From: Acidovorax soli
GTDB lineage: Bacteria > Pseudomonadota > Gammaproteobacteria > Burkholderiales > Burkholderiaceae_C
Assembly (NCBI RefSeq): GCF_014207955.1
Contig: NZ_JACHLK010000016.1
Span: 91,501 to 155,500, forward strand
Reading direction: 5' to 3'
DNA: 64,000 nt
In this document: positions 51,977-60,760 of the stretch, one piece after another
How positions within the stretch are numbered: position 1 is the first letter of the stretch
How the letters are laid out: each line of letters opens with the position of its first letter
Translations under genes and position numbers: made by a program
Notes under the pieces: model-generated
Database searches by the model: none
What the model was told of the DNA's origin: nothing
Seen by the model: only the letters and a program-made list of their open reading frames with translations

Positions 51977-53551
51977 TCAGATGTGGCTGGGCAGGCACTG
52001 GGTCAGCGCCGCGGGCCAGGCCGATTCCAGCGCCCACAGGCGCATGGCTTCGATGTCGGGTGCCAGGTAGCGGTCCTGCTCCAGGAAGGCCACGCGCTGG
52101 CGGATGGCGGCGAGCTGCGCCTCGACCAGCGCCGAACTCTTGAGCCACGGGGTGGCTGCAGCGCCTGGGGCCGGCACGCGCTCGAAGTCGATGCCCTGGG
52201 CCGCGGCCATGGCCTCGATGCCCACGATGACCGCGGTGTTGCGCACCATGTCGGCCAGGCGGCGCGCGCCGTAGGTGGCCATGGAGACATGGTCCTCCTG
52301 GTTGGCCGAGGTGGGCAGGCTGGTCACGCTGCTCGGGTGGGCCAGGCACTGGTTCTCGGCGGCCAGCGCCGCGGCCGTGACCTGGGCGATCATGAAGCCC
52401 GAGTTCACGCCGCTGTCGCGGATCAAAAAGGCCGGCAGGCCCGACAGGCCCGTATCGAGCAGCAGCGCCAGGCGGCGCTCGGAGATGGCGCCGATCTCGG
52501 ACACCGCCAGCGCGATGATGTCGGCGGCAAAGGCCACGGGTTCGGCATGGAAGTTGCCGCCCGAGATCACCTCGCCCGTGTCGGTGAAGACCAGCGGATT
52601 GTCGGACGCGGCATTGGCCTCGATGCGCAGCACGCGCGCGGCATGCGTGAGGTTGTCCAGGCAGGCGCCCATGACCTGGGGCACGCAGCGGATGGAATAC
52701 GGGTCCTGCACGCGGCCGCAGTGGGGGTGCGAGGGGTCGATCTCGCTGCCTTCGAGCAGCGCGCGCACGGCGGCCGCCACGGCGATCTGGCCGGCCTGGC
52801 CGCGCGCCTCGTGGATGCGCGCATCGAAAGGCTTGACCGAGCCCTTGATGGCTTCGAGCGACAGCGCGCCCGAGGTCAGGCCGGCGGCCAGCACGCTCTC
52901 GGCCCCGAACAGGCCGGCCAGCGCCAGCGCGGTGGAGACCTGGGTGCCGTTGAGCAGCGCCAGTCCTTCCTTGGGGCCCAGCACGAAGGGCGCCAGGCCC
53001 ACGGCGGCCATGGCCTCGCGGCCCGAGACCACCTTGCCATCGACCTTGGCCTGGCCCTCGCCGATCAGCACGCAGGCCAGGTGGGCCAGCGGCGCCAGGT
53101 CGCCGGAGGCGCCGACCGAGCCCTTGGCCGGGATCACGGGCAGCACATCGGCATTGGCCAGGGCCAGCAGCGCATCGACCAGCGCGGGGCGCACACCCGA
53201 ATGGCCGCGCGCCAGGCTCACGGCCTTGGTGGCCAGCACCATGCGCACCACCGGGTCGGGCAGCGCCTCACCCGTGCCCACGCTGTGCGAGAGCACCAGG
53301 TTGCGCTGCAGCTCAGCCAGGCGGTCATGGGCGATCTTGGTGCTCGCCAGCTTGCCGAAACCGGTGTTGATGCCGTAGACCACCTGGTCCTCGTCCACGA
53401 TGCGCTGCACCGTGGCTTCGGATTCCTGCATGCCGGCCAGGGCCGAGGGGTCGAGCGACAGGCGCACGCCGCCGGCGCTCACGCGCCGCAGCTCGGCCAG
53501 GCTCACGTGGCCGGGGCGCAGCACCAGGGTGTTGGAGTTTGCAGTGGTCAT
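51977..53551 (-). CDS. hutH: Histidine ammonia-lyase
   Basis: 524 residues. The Ala148-Ser149-Gly150 triplet in GSVGASGDLAPLAH cyclises to the MIO electrophile. YGINTGFGKLAST supplies the catalytic Tyr, and NQEDHVSMATYGARRLADM the C-terminal conserved block. It removes ammonia from L-histidine to give trans-urocanate, the committing step. The ATG at 53551 has AGGA about 8 nt upstream, right beside a HutC operator, so repression would block both promoter and translation start region. It is the first enzyme gene of the operon. Confidence 0.97.
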   Translation of the reverse strand: MTTANSNTLVLRPGHVSLAELRRVSAGGVRLSLDPSALAGMQESEATVQRIVDEDQVVYGINTGFGKLASTKIAHDRLAELQRNLVLSHSVGTGEALPDPVVRMVLATKAVSLARGHSGVRPALVDALLALANADVLPVIPAKGSVGASGDLAPLAHLACVLIGEGQAKVDGKVVSGREAMAAVGLAPFVLGPKEGLALLNGTQVSTALALAGLFGAESVLAAGLTSGALSLEAIKGSVKPFDARIHEARGQAGQIAVAAAVRALLEGSEIDPSHPHCGRVQDPYSIRCVPQVMGACLDNLTHAARVLRIEANAASDNPLVFTDTGEVISGGNFHAEPVAFAADIIALAVSEIGAISERRLALLLDTGLSGLPAFLIRDSGVNSGFMIAQVTAAALAAENQCLAHPSSVTSLPTSANQEDHVSMATYGARRLADMVRNTAVIVGIEAMAAAQGIDFERVPAPGAAATPWLKSSALVEAQLAAIRQRVAFLEQDRYLAPDIEAMRLWALESAWPAALTQCLPSHI

Positions 53552-53560
53552 TGGTTAGTC

Positions 53561-53573
53561 CTGTATATACAAG
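53561..53573. promoter_or_regulatory. HutC operator in front of hutH
   Basis: CTGTATATACAAG contains the perfect palindrome TGTATATACA at 53562-53571, the core of HutC binding sites described in pseudomonads. It lies 10-20 bp upstream of hutH and overlaps the promoter/ribosome-binding region. HutC is encoded immediately upstream, and urocanate is the expected inducer. Confidence 0.88.
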
Positions 53574-53613
53574 TTGGCACAAGCGAAAAAATGGAAGGCT
53601 GCCAGGGCAGACC

Positions 53614-54408
53614 TCACTCGAAAACGGGGTTGCCGTCCGCTCGGAAGCGGCTGCCCAATCGGTAGCGCGACGAGGGGTGCAGGCAGCGCACCATGGTCAC
53701 GGGCACACCCCGGCTCCAGGTGCGCCGCGTGAGCAGCAGGCAGGGCTGGGCCGGGTCCATCTCCAGCAGCTGGGCCTGGTCGATGGTGGGCAGCACGGCG
53801 TCCACCACATGCTCGACCTGGTCGAAGGGCACGTTGCGCACCAGGAACTCGGAGGGCTGCAGCTGGGTGAAATCCTGCTGCGCGAACTGCGGCACGACGC
53901 GCGGGTTCACATAGCGGTCTTCGAGCTGCACGGGCAGCCCGTCCTCCAGGTGCACGCAGACGGCGTGGAACACCGACTCGCCGGTGCGCATGTCGAGCGC
54001 CGCGGCCACCTCCATGGTGGCCGAGACGCGCTCCACCGTGAGCACTTTGCAGCGGTAGTCATGGCCGCGCTGGCGGATCTCGCTGGCCAGGTTGGCGATC
54101 TGCAGCAGCGTGGACTGGGGCTTGTCCTCGGCCACGAAGCTGCCCACACCGGCCACGCGCACGATGCGGCCCTGCTCGGCCAGCTCGCGCAGCGCGCGGT
54201 TCACGGTCATGCGCGACATGCCGAACTGGGTCACCAGGTCGTTCTCGGACGGCAGGCGGTCGCCGGCCTTCCAGGAGCCGTCCTGGATCTTGCGCGCGAT
54301 GTGGTCCTTGATCTGCTGGTACAGCGCCAGCGCAGACGTTTCGGGCTGCACCGCGGGGGGCGGCGAAGCCTTGGAACGGGGTGCGCGGGCGGGGGAGGCA
54401 GCGGGCAT
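53614..54408 (-). CDS. hutC: Histidine-utilisation repressor HutC (GntR/UTRA)
   Basis: 264 residues from the ATG at 54408; the longer upstream frame is a shadow of the ABC ATPase. The GntR winged helix lies at about 27-95 (LALYQQIKDHIARKIQDGSW, FGMSRMTVNRALRELAEQGR, VRVAGVGSFVAE). The UTRA effector domain includes the HutC-typical LEDRYVNPRVVPQFAQQDFT and LLTRRTWSRGVPVTMVRCLH, ending SRYRLGSRF. It represses hut transcription until urocanate binds. It shares a transcript with the ABC importer genes (23 bp gap). Confidence 0.95.
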   Translation of the reverse strand: MPAASPARAPRSKASPPPAVQPETSALALYQQIKDHIARKIQDGSWKAGDRLPSENDLVTQFGMSRMTVNRALRELAEQGRIVRVAGVGSFVAEDKPQSTLLQIANLASEIRQRGHDYRCKVLTVERVSATMEVAAALDMRTGESVFHAVCVHLEDGLPVQLEDRYVNPRVVPQFAQQDFTQLQPSEFLVRNVPFDQVEHVVDAVLPTIDQAQLLEMDPAQPCLLLTRRTWSRGVPVTMVRCLHPSSRYRLGSRFRADGNPVFE

Positions 54409-54431
54409 GGTGAACGGTCGGATGGGCCGGC

Positions 54432-55214
54432 TCAGTGGGCGTCCGCGGCCATGGATTCGGCGCGGATCTCTTCCGTGAGGCGCGCCTTGAGGTCCATGAA
54501 CTCGGGCGAGGTCTTGATCGTGTAATGGCGCGGGTGCGGCAGGTCCACCGCCAGCTCGGTCTTGATGCGGCCTGGGCGTGCGCTGAACACCGCGACGCGG
54601 TTGGCCATGAAGATGGCTTCGTCGATGTCGTGGGTCACGAACATCACGGTCTTGCGCTCGGCTTCCCAGATGCCCAAGAGCAGCTCCTGCATGAGCACGC
54701 GGGTCTGGTTGTCCAGCGCGCCGAAGGGCTCGTCCATGAGCAGGATCTTGGGGTCGTTGGCCAGCGCGCGGGCAATCGCCGTGCGCTGCTGCATGCCACC
54801 CGACAGCTGCTTGGGAAAGTGCTGCTCGAAGCCGCGCAGCCCCACCTTGGCGATGAAGTAGGCAGCACGCTCCTTTTGCTGCGCCTCGGGCATGCCGCGC
54901 TCGCGCAGGCCGAAGCGGATGTTCTGCTCGATGGTGAGCCAGGGGAACAGCGTGTAGCTCTGGAACACCATGCCGCGGTCGGCGCCCGGGCCTTCCACGG
55001 GGCGGCCGCCCAGCAGCACGCGGCCCGAGGTGGGGTGGTCGAGCCCGGCCACGATGCGCAGCATGGTCGACTTGCCGCAGCCCGAGGGGCCCAGGATGGT
55101 CACGAAGTCGTTCTCGGCGACATCGAAGTCCACGGGCAGCAGGGCCTGGGTGGTCTGCCCCTTGGGGCTGACGAAGGTGCGCGAGACACCTTGGATGGAC
55201 AGCAGCGGGCTCAT
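54432..55214 (-). CDS. ABC transporter ATP-binding protein (SsuB/TauB type), hut-associated
   Basis: 260 residues from the ATG at 55214. Walker A GPSGCGKST at 42-50, Q-loop GMVFQSYTLFPWLTIEQNI, signature LSGGMQQRTAIARALANDP, Walker B ILLMDEPFGALDNQ and H-loop MFVTHDIDEAIFMANRV. The nitrate/sulfonate/taurine/pyrimidine-precursor importer group. The start overlaps the permease stop by 4 bp (ATGA). Because hutC is directly downstream and a near-match HutC palindrome is upstream of the first gene, the cargo is probably histidine, urocanate or a related imidazole compound (inference). Confidence 0.95.
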   Translation of the reverse strand: MSPLLSIQGVSRTFVSPKGQTTQALLPVDFDVAENDFVTILGPSGCGKSTMLRIVAGLDHPTSGRVLLGGRPVEGPGADRGMVFQSYTLFPWLTIEQNIRFGLRERGMPEAQQKERAAYFIAKVGLRGFEQHFPKQLSGGMQQRTAIARALANDPKILLMDEPFGALDNQTRVLMQELLLGIWEAERKTVMFVTHDIDEAIFMANRVAVFSARPGRIKTELAVDLPHPRHYTIKTSPEFMDLKARLTEEIRAESMAADAH

Positions 55215-56047
55215 CGCAGGGCACTCCAGGCAAACAGACGGCGGTTGACGAATTTGAAGACGGTGTCCGACACCAGCCCGATGAGGCCGATGATGATGAT
55301 GCCGAAGATGATCTGGCCGGTGTTGAGCAGCGCCTGGCTGTCGGTGATCATGTGGCCGATGCCCGAGGACGAGCCGATCAGCTCGGCCACGATCACATAG
55401 GTCCAGGCCCAGCCCAGCACCAGGCGCAGGGTTTCGGCAATGTCGGGCGCGGCACCGGGGATCAGCACGCGGCGCACGATGCCCGTCGGGCTGGAGCCCA
55501 GCGTGTACGCGGCCTCCACCAGGTCCTTGCGGGCATTGCCGACGATGACGGCCACCATCAGGATGATCTGGAACACCGAGCCGATGAAGATCACCAGCAG
55601 CTTTTGCAGCTCGCCCAGGCCCGCCCACAGAATGAGCAGCGGGATGAAGGCCGAGGCCGGCAGGTAGCGGCAGAACGAGACGAAGGGCTCGAGGAAGGCC
55701 TCCACCCCCTTGTGTGCACCCATCGCAATGCCCAGAGGCACCGCAATGACCGCCGCCAGGATGAAGCCGCCCAGCACGCGCCACACGGTCATGCCGATGT
55801 CGTGCAGAAAGCCGAACTCGGTGAACAGCAGCCAGCCTTCCTTGGCCATGGTGATGGGGCTGGCCAGGAACGTGGGCGACACGAAGCCCCCCAGCGTGAA
55901 CACGGCCCAGACGGCGAAGAACAGGATGAAAAACGCCACTCCCAGGACCAGCCGCGTGCGGGTGCTCACAGGTTCTAGCGGGGCCAGGGCCCGGCGGCGC
56001 GGCCGCTCTGGCTCCAGCGAAGGTGCAACACCCATCACGCGACTCAT
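55211..56047 (-). CDS. ABC transporter permease (SsuC/TauC type), hut-associated
   Basis: 278 residues with six to seven hydrophobic helices. After a cytoplasmic Arg-rich start, FFILFFAVWAVFTLGGFVSP forms the first helix. The EAA loop is clear in NARKDLVEAAYTLGSSPTGI, the contact for the ATPase. The SsuC/TauC family forms homodimeric channels. It lies 28 bp after the binding-protein stop and overlaps the ATPase start by 4 bp. Confidence 0.95.
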   Translation of the reverse strand: MSRVMGVAPSLEPERPRRRALAPLEPVSTRTRLVLGVAFFILFFAVWAVFTLGGFVSPTFLASPITMAKEGWLLFTEFGFLHDIGMTVWRVLGGFILAAVIAVPLGIAMGAHKGVEAFLEPFVSFCRYLPASAFIPLLILWAGLGELQKLLVIFIGSVFQIILMVAVIVGNARKDLVEAAYTLGSSPTGIVRRVLIPGAAPDIAETLRLVLGWAWTYVIVAELIGSSSGIGHMITDSQALLNTGQIIFGIIIIGLIGLVSDTVFKFVNRRLFAWSALR

Positions 56048-56075
56048 GGTTCTATCCTTTGGTGGTTATTACTGC

Positions 56076-57044
56076 TTACTTGATGAAGCTGTCGTCGAAC
56101 ATCGCAGGGAAGTTCTCGGGCGCCTTGCGGATCACACCGGCTTCGAGCAGGATGGCACCGGCGTCCTTCATGAACGCGCTGAGCTCACCCGCAAAGAACT
56201 TCTGGTTGGCCGCCTTGTCCTGCCAGCGCAGAAAGGCCGACGACTTGGCAAAGGCCTCGCCCGTCTGCTTGACGGCCGCGCCCATGATCTCGTTGGACTT
56301 GACGGGGTCGGCCTTGATCATCTCCAGCGCCTCGAAGTACGAGTTGGTCAGCGCCTGCGCGGCCTTGGCGTTGGCCTTGAGCCAGGTGGGGTCGCAGCCC
56401 ACGGTGTCCATCACCATGGGGTAGTCGATGGTGGTGGCCAGGATCTTGCCTGCGGCGGGGTTGGCGCGCACGGTGGACAGGTAGGGCTCGTAAGTCATGG
56501 CACCGTCGTTCTGGCCCGACACGAAGGCCTGGGCGGCGGGCTGGGGCTCCAGCGAGACGATCTTCACGTCCTTGAGGCTCATGCCGTTCTTGGACAGCAT
56601 CCAGGCCAGGCCGAAGTACGGGGCCGTGCCCGGCGCGCTCACGCCGATGGACTTGCCCTTGAGGTCGGCGAAGCTCTTGACGTCGTTGCGCACGGCCAGG
56701 CCGTCGGCGCCGTAGGACTTGTCCATCTGGAAGATCTGCACGATGGGCACGCCGTTGGTGTTCCAGGCCACGTGGGTCTCCACCGTGGTGGCCGCGCACT
56801 GGATGGCCTTGGAGGCCAGCGCCAGGTGGCGGTCCTTCTGGGGGATCATCTTGAGTTCCACGTCCAGACCGTTCTTCTTGAAGATGCCGGCCTTGTCTGC
56901 CAGCGTCAGCGGGGCAAAGCCCGTCCAGCCGGACATGCCCAGGGCAATCTTGGTTTCCTGGGCCTGGGCCGGTGCGGCCAGCCCCACCACACATGCAACC
57001 GCCGCTGCCAGCGACGCCATCTTCACAACCGTTCGGCTCATCAT
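56076..57044 (-). CDS. ABC transporter periplasmic binding protein (NMT1/SsuA-like), hut-associated
   Basis: 322 residues. The signal peptide ends near PAQAQ (MMSRTVVKMASLAAAVACVV start). The mature start KIALGMSGWTGFAPLTLADK, then NGLDVELKMIPQKDRHLALA and LKGKSIGVSAPGTAPYF, places it in the SsuA/THI5-NMT1 family. Members bind taurine, alkanesulfonates, pyrimidine precursors and other small zwitterions. The start has AGGAGCTG just upstream; ATG occurs at 57044 and 57041. A HutC-like palindrome at 57133-57146 precedes it, suggesting induction with the hut genes. Confidence 0.93.
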   Translation of the reverse strand: MMSRTVVKMASLAAAVACVVGLAAPAQAQETKIALGMSGWTGFAPLTLADKAGIFKKNGLDVELKMIPQKDRHLALASKAIQCAATTVETHVAWNTNGVPIVQIFQMDKSYGADGLAVRNDVKSFADLKGKSIGVSAPGTAPYFGLAWMLSKNGMSLKDVKIVSLEPQPAAQAFVSGQNDGAMTYEPYLSTVRANPAAGKILATTIDYPMVMDTVGCDPTWLKANAKAAQALTNSYFEALEMIKADPVKSNEIMGAAVKQTGEAFAKSSAFLRWQDKAANQKFFAGELSAFMKDAGAILLEAGVIRKAPENFPAMFDDSFIK

Positions 57045-57132
57045 CAGCTCCTGTAGGGGAAAAAAGTACTTTTGTTCATCCGGAGGGAAGCAGGCCGTGC
57101 TTCCTGGTGCCGATGATGGTGGCTCTATCGTA

Positions 57133-57146
57133 CCTGTCTATACAGG
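57133..57146. promoter_or_regulatory. Second HutC-like operator, upstream of the ABC importer/hutC operon
   Basis: CCTGTCTATACAGG has core TGTCTATACA (57135-57144), one change from the TGTATATACA in front of hutH, and outer CC/GG symmetry. It lies about 90 bp upstream of the binding-protein gene. It would give HutC control over the importer and autoregulation of hutC. Confidence 0.7.
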
Positions 57147-57251
57147 GTTAACGCTAGGAAACCGACCTCCAGGGCCCAAGAAACCGCCCCGCTTCCCGTC
57201 TCTTGGGAACGCCCGGAGGGCCATCCCATGGTCGGGCCCGCTCGGGGCGCT

Positions 57252-57314
57252 GGCCGGTGCTTCACCGGCCCGGGAATTTAGCAAATTGCGGGCCAGTACC
57301 GGCCCACCAATTTG
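57252..57314. terminator. Two hairpins after the acyl-CoA dehydrogenase gene
   Basis: GGCCGGTG (57252-57259) / CACCGGCC (57263-57270) is a perfect 8-bp stem. CAAATTG (57282-57288) / CAATTTG (57308-57314), with inner GGGCC/GGCCC, is a longer stem. They lie downstream of the acyl-CoA dehydrogenase stop in the 295-bp gap before the hut importer. There is no long T-run, so termination strength is uncertain. Confidence 0.45.
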
Positions 57315-57339
57315 CACCAGAAAGGTGCGCGGCCAGCCA

Positions 57340-58488
57340 TCAGCCCAGCAGGGTGCGCGCAATGATGTTGCGCTGCACTTCCGAAGAACCCTCGTAGATG
57401 CGCAGGATGCGCGCATCGCGCACATAGCGCTCCAGCGGCATCTCGCGCGTGTAGCCATAGCCGCCATGGATCTGCAGCGCCGCATCGGCGACGAAGCCCA
57501 CCATCTCGGAAGCATGCAGCTTGGCCATGGCCGACTGCAGCGTGAAGGGCTGGCCCGCCTGGCGCAGCGCCAGGGCCTGCAGGGTCAGGCCCCAGGAAGC
57601 CTCCAGCCTGAGCTTCATGTCCGCCAGCATCCACTGCAGGCCCTGCTTGCCGGCAAGAGGCTCGCCGCCGACCAGGCGCTCCTTCATCCAGCGCGTGGCG
57701 TCGGCGATCGCCGCCTCGGCAATGCCCAGGGCCGTGGCCGCCACGTCCAGGCGGCTGTTGTCCAGCACCTTCATCGCGATCTTGAAGCCTGAACCTTCTG
57801 CCCCCAGGAGATTCTCCGCCGGCACGCGCACACCATCGAATGCGACCTCGAAGGCATGCGCGCCCTGGATGCCCATGAGCTTCTCGGGCGAGGAGATGGT
57901 GATGCCGGGTGTGCCGGTCTCGACCACGAAGGCACTGACGCCGCGCGCCCCAGCCTCAGGGTCGGTCTTGGCAAAGACCACAAGGAACTGCGCCTCGCGT
58001 GCGTTGGAGATGAAGTGCTTGACGCCGTCGATGCGGTAATGATTGCCCTCGCGCACGGCCCGCGTGCGCATGTCGGCCGGGTGCGAGCCACCGCGCGGCT
58101 CGGTGAGCGCAAAGCCTGCCAGCCATTCGCCGCTGGCCGCGCGCGGCAGAAAGCGCTGGTGCTGCCCGGCGCTGCCGCCGATGAGCAGTGCATCGGTGCC
58201 CAGGTAGTGGGCGCCGATCATCGACGAGGTGGCCGCGCAGGCGCGCGATATCTCCACCAGCGACAGCAGCATGGCCGTGGGCGTGACACCGGCGCCGCCC
58301 AGGTGCTCGGGCAGGTTCATGCCCATCACGCCCAGCGCGGCCAGCTGCGGCACATGGCAGGTGACGGACAGGCCCGCCTCGTCGATCTCGCGGGCGCGCG
58401 GCGCCAGCACCTCGCTGGCGAAACGGGCCACGGCGTCGGCAACGCCCTGGTCCTCGGGGGTCACACCCAGGCGGTGGATGGTGGTCAT
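57340..58488 (-). CDS. Acyl-CoA dehydrogenase
   Basis: 382 residues, standard length. FAD/substrate motifs FALTEPRGGSHPADMRTRAV, DGVKHFISNAREAQFLVVFA, LHASEMVGFVADAALQIHGGYGYT (split here for length) and the catalytic Glu366 in RIYEGSSEVQRNIIAR, the position used by short- and medium-chain acyl-CoA dehydrogenases. It oxidises an acyl-CoA to the 2-enoyl-CoA and passes electrons to ETF. AAGGAG precedes the ATG. It follows the CoA-transferase gene by 18 bp; together they activate and dehydrogenate an organic acid that cannot be named from sequence. Confidence 0.95.
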   Translation of the reverse strand: MTTIHRLGVTPEDQGVADAVARFASEVLAPRAREIDEAGLSVTCHVPQLAALGVMGMNLPEHLGGAGVTPTAMLLSLVEISRACAATSSMIGAHYLGTDALLIGGSAGQHQRFLPRAASGEWLAGFALTEPRGGSHPADMRTRAVREGNHYRIDGVKHFISNAREAQFLVVFAKTDPEAGARGVSAFVVETGTPGITISSPEKLMGIQGAHAFEVAFDGVRVPAENLLGAEGSGFKIAMKVLDNSRLDVAATALGIAEAAIADATRWMKERLVGGEPLAGKQGLQWMLADMKLRLEASWGLTLQALALRQAGQPFTLQSAMAKLHASEMVGFVADAALQIHGGYGYTREMPLERYVRDARILRIYEGSSEVQRNIIARTLLG

Positions 58489-58506
58489 GGCAAAGCTCCT
58501 TGGGAT

Positions 58507-59730
58507 TCAATGGGATGGGACAGAGGCGTGTGCCGGGCCGAACAGCCCGGCTTCGCGCAACGCGGCCAGCCGCTCGCCACCACAGTGCAGCAGTGCGGCC
58601 ATGAGCTCATCGGTGTGCTCACCCAGCGCAGGCGCGGGCTCGGCAAGGTTGGGCGCCGCGCCGCCGAACTTGACGGGCTGGGTGGGCACGCGCAGGCCGG
58701 GCAGGCGCGGGTCGTGCACCGCGCACAGCAGGCCGCGCGCCCTGCCCTGCTCGGATTCGAGCGCCTGGGCCGTGGTCCAGAGCGGGCCACCGGGCACGCC
58801 CGCTGCCTCCAGCGCGGCCACCACCTCGGCCACCGGCCGTTGCCCGGCCCAGGCCTCGATGGCGGCGGCCAGCACAGGCTCGTTGGCATGGCGCAGTTCG
58901 TCGCTGGCAAAACGCGCGTCCGTGGCAAAGCCAGGCTGGCCGATGAGCTGCGCAAGCGCGGCGAACAGCTTGTGGTTGAGCACGGCCAGGGCGAAATGCC
59001 CGTCCTGCGCGCGGTACACGCCGAACGGCGCCGAAAACGCATGCCGGTTGCCGCTGCGCCGCGGGCTCTGCCCGGTGAAGAGGTAACGCCCGACGCCCGT
59101 GACGAGGAAGGCCAGCGTGGCATCGAACATGGCCACGTCCACATGCTGGCCCTCACCCGTGCGGCGCTGCTGCAGCAGCGCGGCCAGCGTGGCCCACGAG
59201 GCGAACAGGCCGGCGATCACATCGGACACGGCCTCACCCACCATGGTGGGCGCACCACCCGGCTCGCCCGTGGACTCCATCAGCCCGCTCATGGCCTGCA
59301 CGATGATGTCGTAGGCCGGCAGGTGGGCCAGCGGCCCGGTCTGGCCAAAGCCCGACACGCTCACATAGACCAACCCCGGGTTCACGCGGCGCAGCGCTTC
59401 GGGTCCCACGCCCAGGCGCTCGGCCACGCCGGGGCGGAAGTTCTCGACCACCACATCGGCCGTGGCGGCCAGGGCCGCGATGGTCTGCGCAGCATCGGGG
59501 TGCTTGAGATCGAGCACCAGGCTTTTCTTGTTGCGGTTGAGCGCCGTGAACAGGCTGCTCATGCCCTCGCGCATGGGGCCGATGTGGCGGTAGTCGTCGC
59601 CGGTCGGCGGCTCGACCTTGATGACCTCGGCACCCAGGTCGGCCAGCAGCGCCGTGGACAGCGGGCCCGCGAGCACGCGGCTGAAGTCGAGGATGCGCAC
59701 GCCGTCGAGCGGGCGGGTGGTTGCGGTCAT
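58507..59730 (-). CDS. CaiB/BaiF family CoA-transferase
   Basis: 407 residues from the ATG at 59730, which has GGAG 9 nt upstream; the frame reaches 59757 without a better start. Class III CoA-transferase blocks: LDGVRILDFSRVLAGPLSTA, LGAEVIKVEPPTGDDYRHIG, NKKSLVLDLKHPDAAQT, DVVVENFRPGVAERLG and SGFGQTGPLAHLPAYDIIVQ. The catalytic aspartate is present as Asp203 in VAMFDATL, unlike in the CaiB gene at 13.2 kb. It transfers CoA to a carboxylic acid for the downstream acyl-CoA dehydrogenase. It diverges from a LysR regulator, the probable activator. Confidence 0.94.
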   Translation of the reverse strand: MTATTRPLDGVRILDFSRVLAGPLSTALLADLGAEVIKVEPPTGDDYRHIGPMREGMSSLFTALNRNKKSLVLDLKHPDAAQTIAALAATADVVVENFRPGVAERLGVGPEALRRVNPGLVYVSVSGFGQTGPLAHLPAYDIIVQAMSGLMESTGEPGGAPTMVGEAVSDVIAGLFASWATLAALLQQRRTGEGQHVDVAMFDATLAFLVTGVGRYLFTGQSPRRSGNRHAFSAPFGVYRAQDGHFALAVLNHKLFAALAQLIGQPGFATDARFASDELRHANEPVLAAAIEAWAGQRPVAEVVAALEAAGVPGGPLWTTAQALESEQGRARGLLCAVHDPRLPGLRVPTQPVKFGGAAPNLAEPAPALGEHTDELMAALLHCGGERLAALREAGLFGPAHASVPSH

Positions 59731-59780
59731 CGCAGGGATCTCCGTGGAAGTAGGCAAGAGACCCCATGGTTGCCCATCTC

Positions 59781-59812
59781 TGCATCAAAATAAAATATTC
59801 AATCTTGATGCA
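59781..59812. promoter_or_regulatory. Inverted repeat in the CoA-transferase/LysR divergent promoter
   Basis: TGCATCAA (59781-59788) and TTGATGCA (59805-59812) form a perfect 8-bp inverted repeat with a 16-nt AT-rich spacer. It ends 14 bp before the LysR-gene start and is 51 bp from the CoA-transferase start. It is probably the LysR-type binding site. Confidence 0.6.
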
Positions 59813-59826
59813 ATGGATCAACCATC

Positions 59827-60759
59827 TTGATCAATATCAGCCTGCGCCAGCTCGAATACTTTGTGGCCGCGGCCCAGCACGGCGGGGCCGCGCGGGCCGC
59901 GCACGCGCTCAGCGTGTCGCAGCCCTCCATCTCCAAGGCGATTGCCGACCTGGAATCGCTGTGGAACGAGGTGCTCTTCGTGCGCCGCCACGCGCGGGGC
60001 CTGGACCTCACGGCCGCGGGCCGACTGCGCCAGCGCGAGGCCCAGGCGCTGCTGGAGAAGGCGCGCGCGCTCGAAGGCCCGCGGCGCGAGGAAGAAGCCG
60101 GCCTGCTGCGCGTGGGCTGCCTGACCACTCTGGCGCCGCGCTACCTGCCCGAGATCCTGGTGCGCATGCGCGCCAAGCACCCGCAGGTGGAGATCGAAGT
60201 GCACGAGGCCGACACCGAGGCGCTGGTGCAGCAGCTGGAGCGCGGAGCGCTGGACACCGCCCTGCTCTACGACCTGGGCCTGGCGCGCGCCGTGCGCCTG
60301 GAGGCCGTCACCTCCTTCGTGCCCTATGCGCTGCTGCCAGCCGGCCATGCGTTGGCGGCGCGCAGCAGCCTCGCGCTGTCCACCCTGGCGCAGGAGCCCT
60401 TCATCCTGATCAACCTGCCGCACAGCCGCGAGTATTTTCTTTCGCTGTTCCGCCAGGCCGGCGTGGCGCCGCGCATCGCGCACGAGACCCCGTCGATCGA
60501 GATGGTGCGCTCGCTGGTGGCCAATGGCCTGGGGGTGTCGCTGCTCACCACACGGCCGGTGCGCGACTGGAGCTACGACGGCAAGCGCGTGGCCTGCCGG
60601 CGCCTGCGCGGGCCGCTCACAGCGCAGTCTGTGGTGATGGCCACCCCCGGCCAGCAGGGGCACGAGAACCCGCGCTCGGCACTGTTCGCGCGCATCGCCA
60701 AGGCCGCCTTTGCCCAGCAGCGCGACGATATGACCACGCCCGGAGCGGCTTCGCGCTAG
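59827..60759 (+). CDS. LysR-family transcriptional regulator
   Basis: 310 residues from a TTG at 59827 (no in-frame ATG upstream). The N-terminal winged helix is standard: ISLRQLEYFVAAAQHGGAAR, AHALSVSQPSISKAIADLES and VLFVRRHARGLDLTAAG. The effector domain begins around residue 92 (LLRVGCLTTLAPRYLPEILV) with the two-lobed periplasmic-binding-like fold. It is divergent from the CoA-transferase/acyl-CoA dehydrogenase operon and likely activates it in response to the organic acid or its CoA ester. It converges on the histidine-kinase gene with 1 bp between stops. Confidence 0.93.
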   Translation: MINISLRQLEYFVAAAQHGGAARAAHALSVSQPSISKAIADLESLWNEVLFVRRHARGLDLTAAGRLRQREAQALLEKARALEGPRREEEAGLLRVGCLTTLAPRYLPEILVRMRAKHPQVEIEVHEADTEALVQQLERGALDTALLYDLGLARAVRLEAVTSFVPYALLPAGHALAARSSLALSTLAQEPFILINLPHSREYFLSLFRQAGVAPRIAHETPSIEMVRSLVANGLGVSLLTTRPVRDWSYDGKRVACRRLRGPLTAQSVVMATPGQQGHENPRSALFARIAKAAFAQQRDDMTTPGAASR

Positions 60760-60760
60760 C

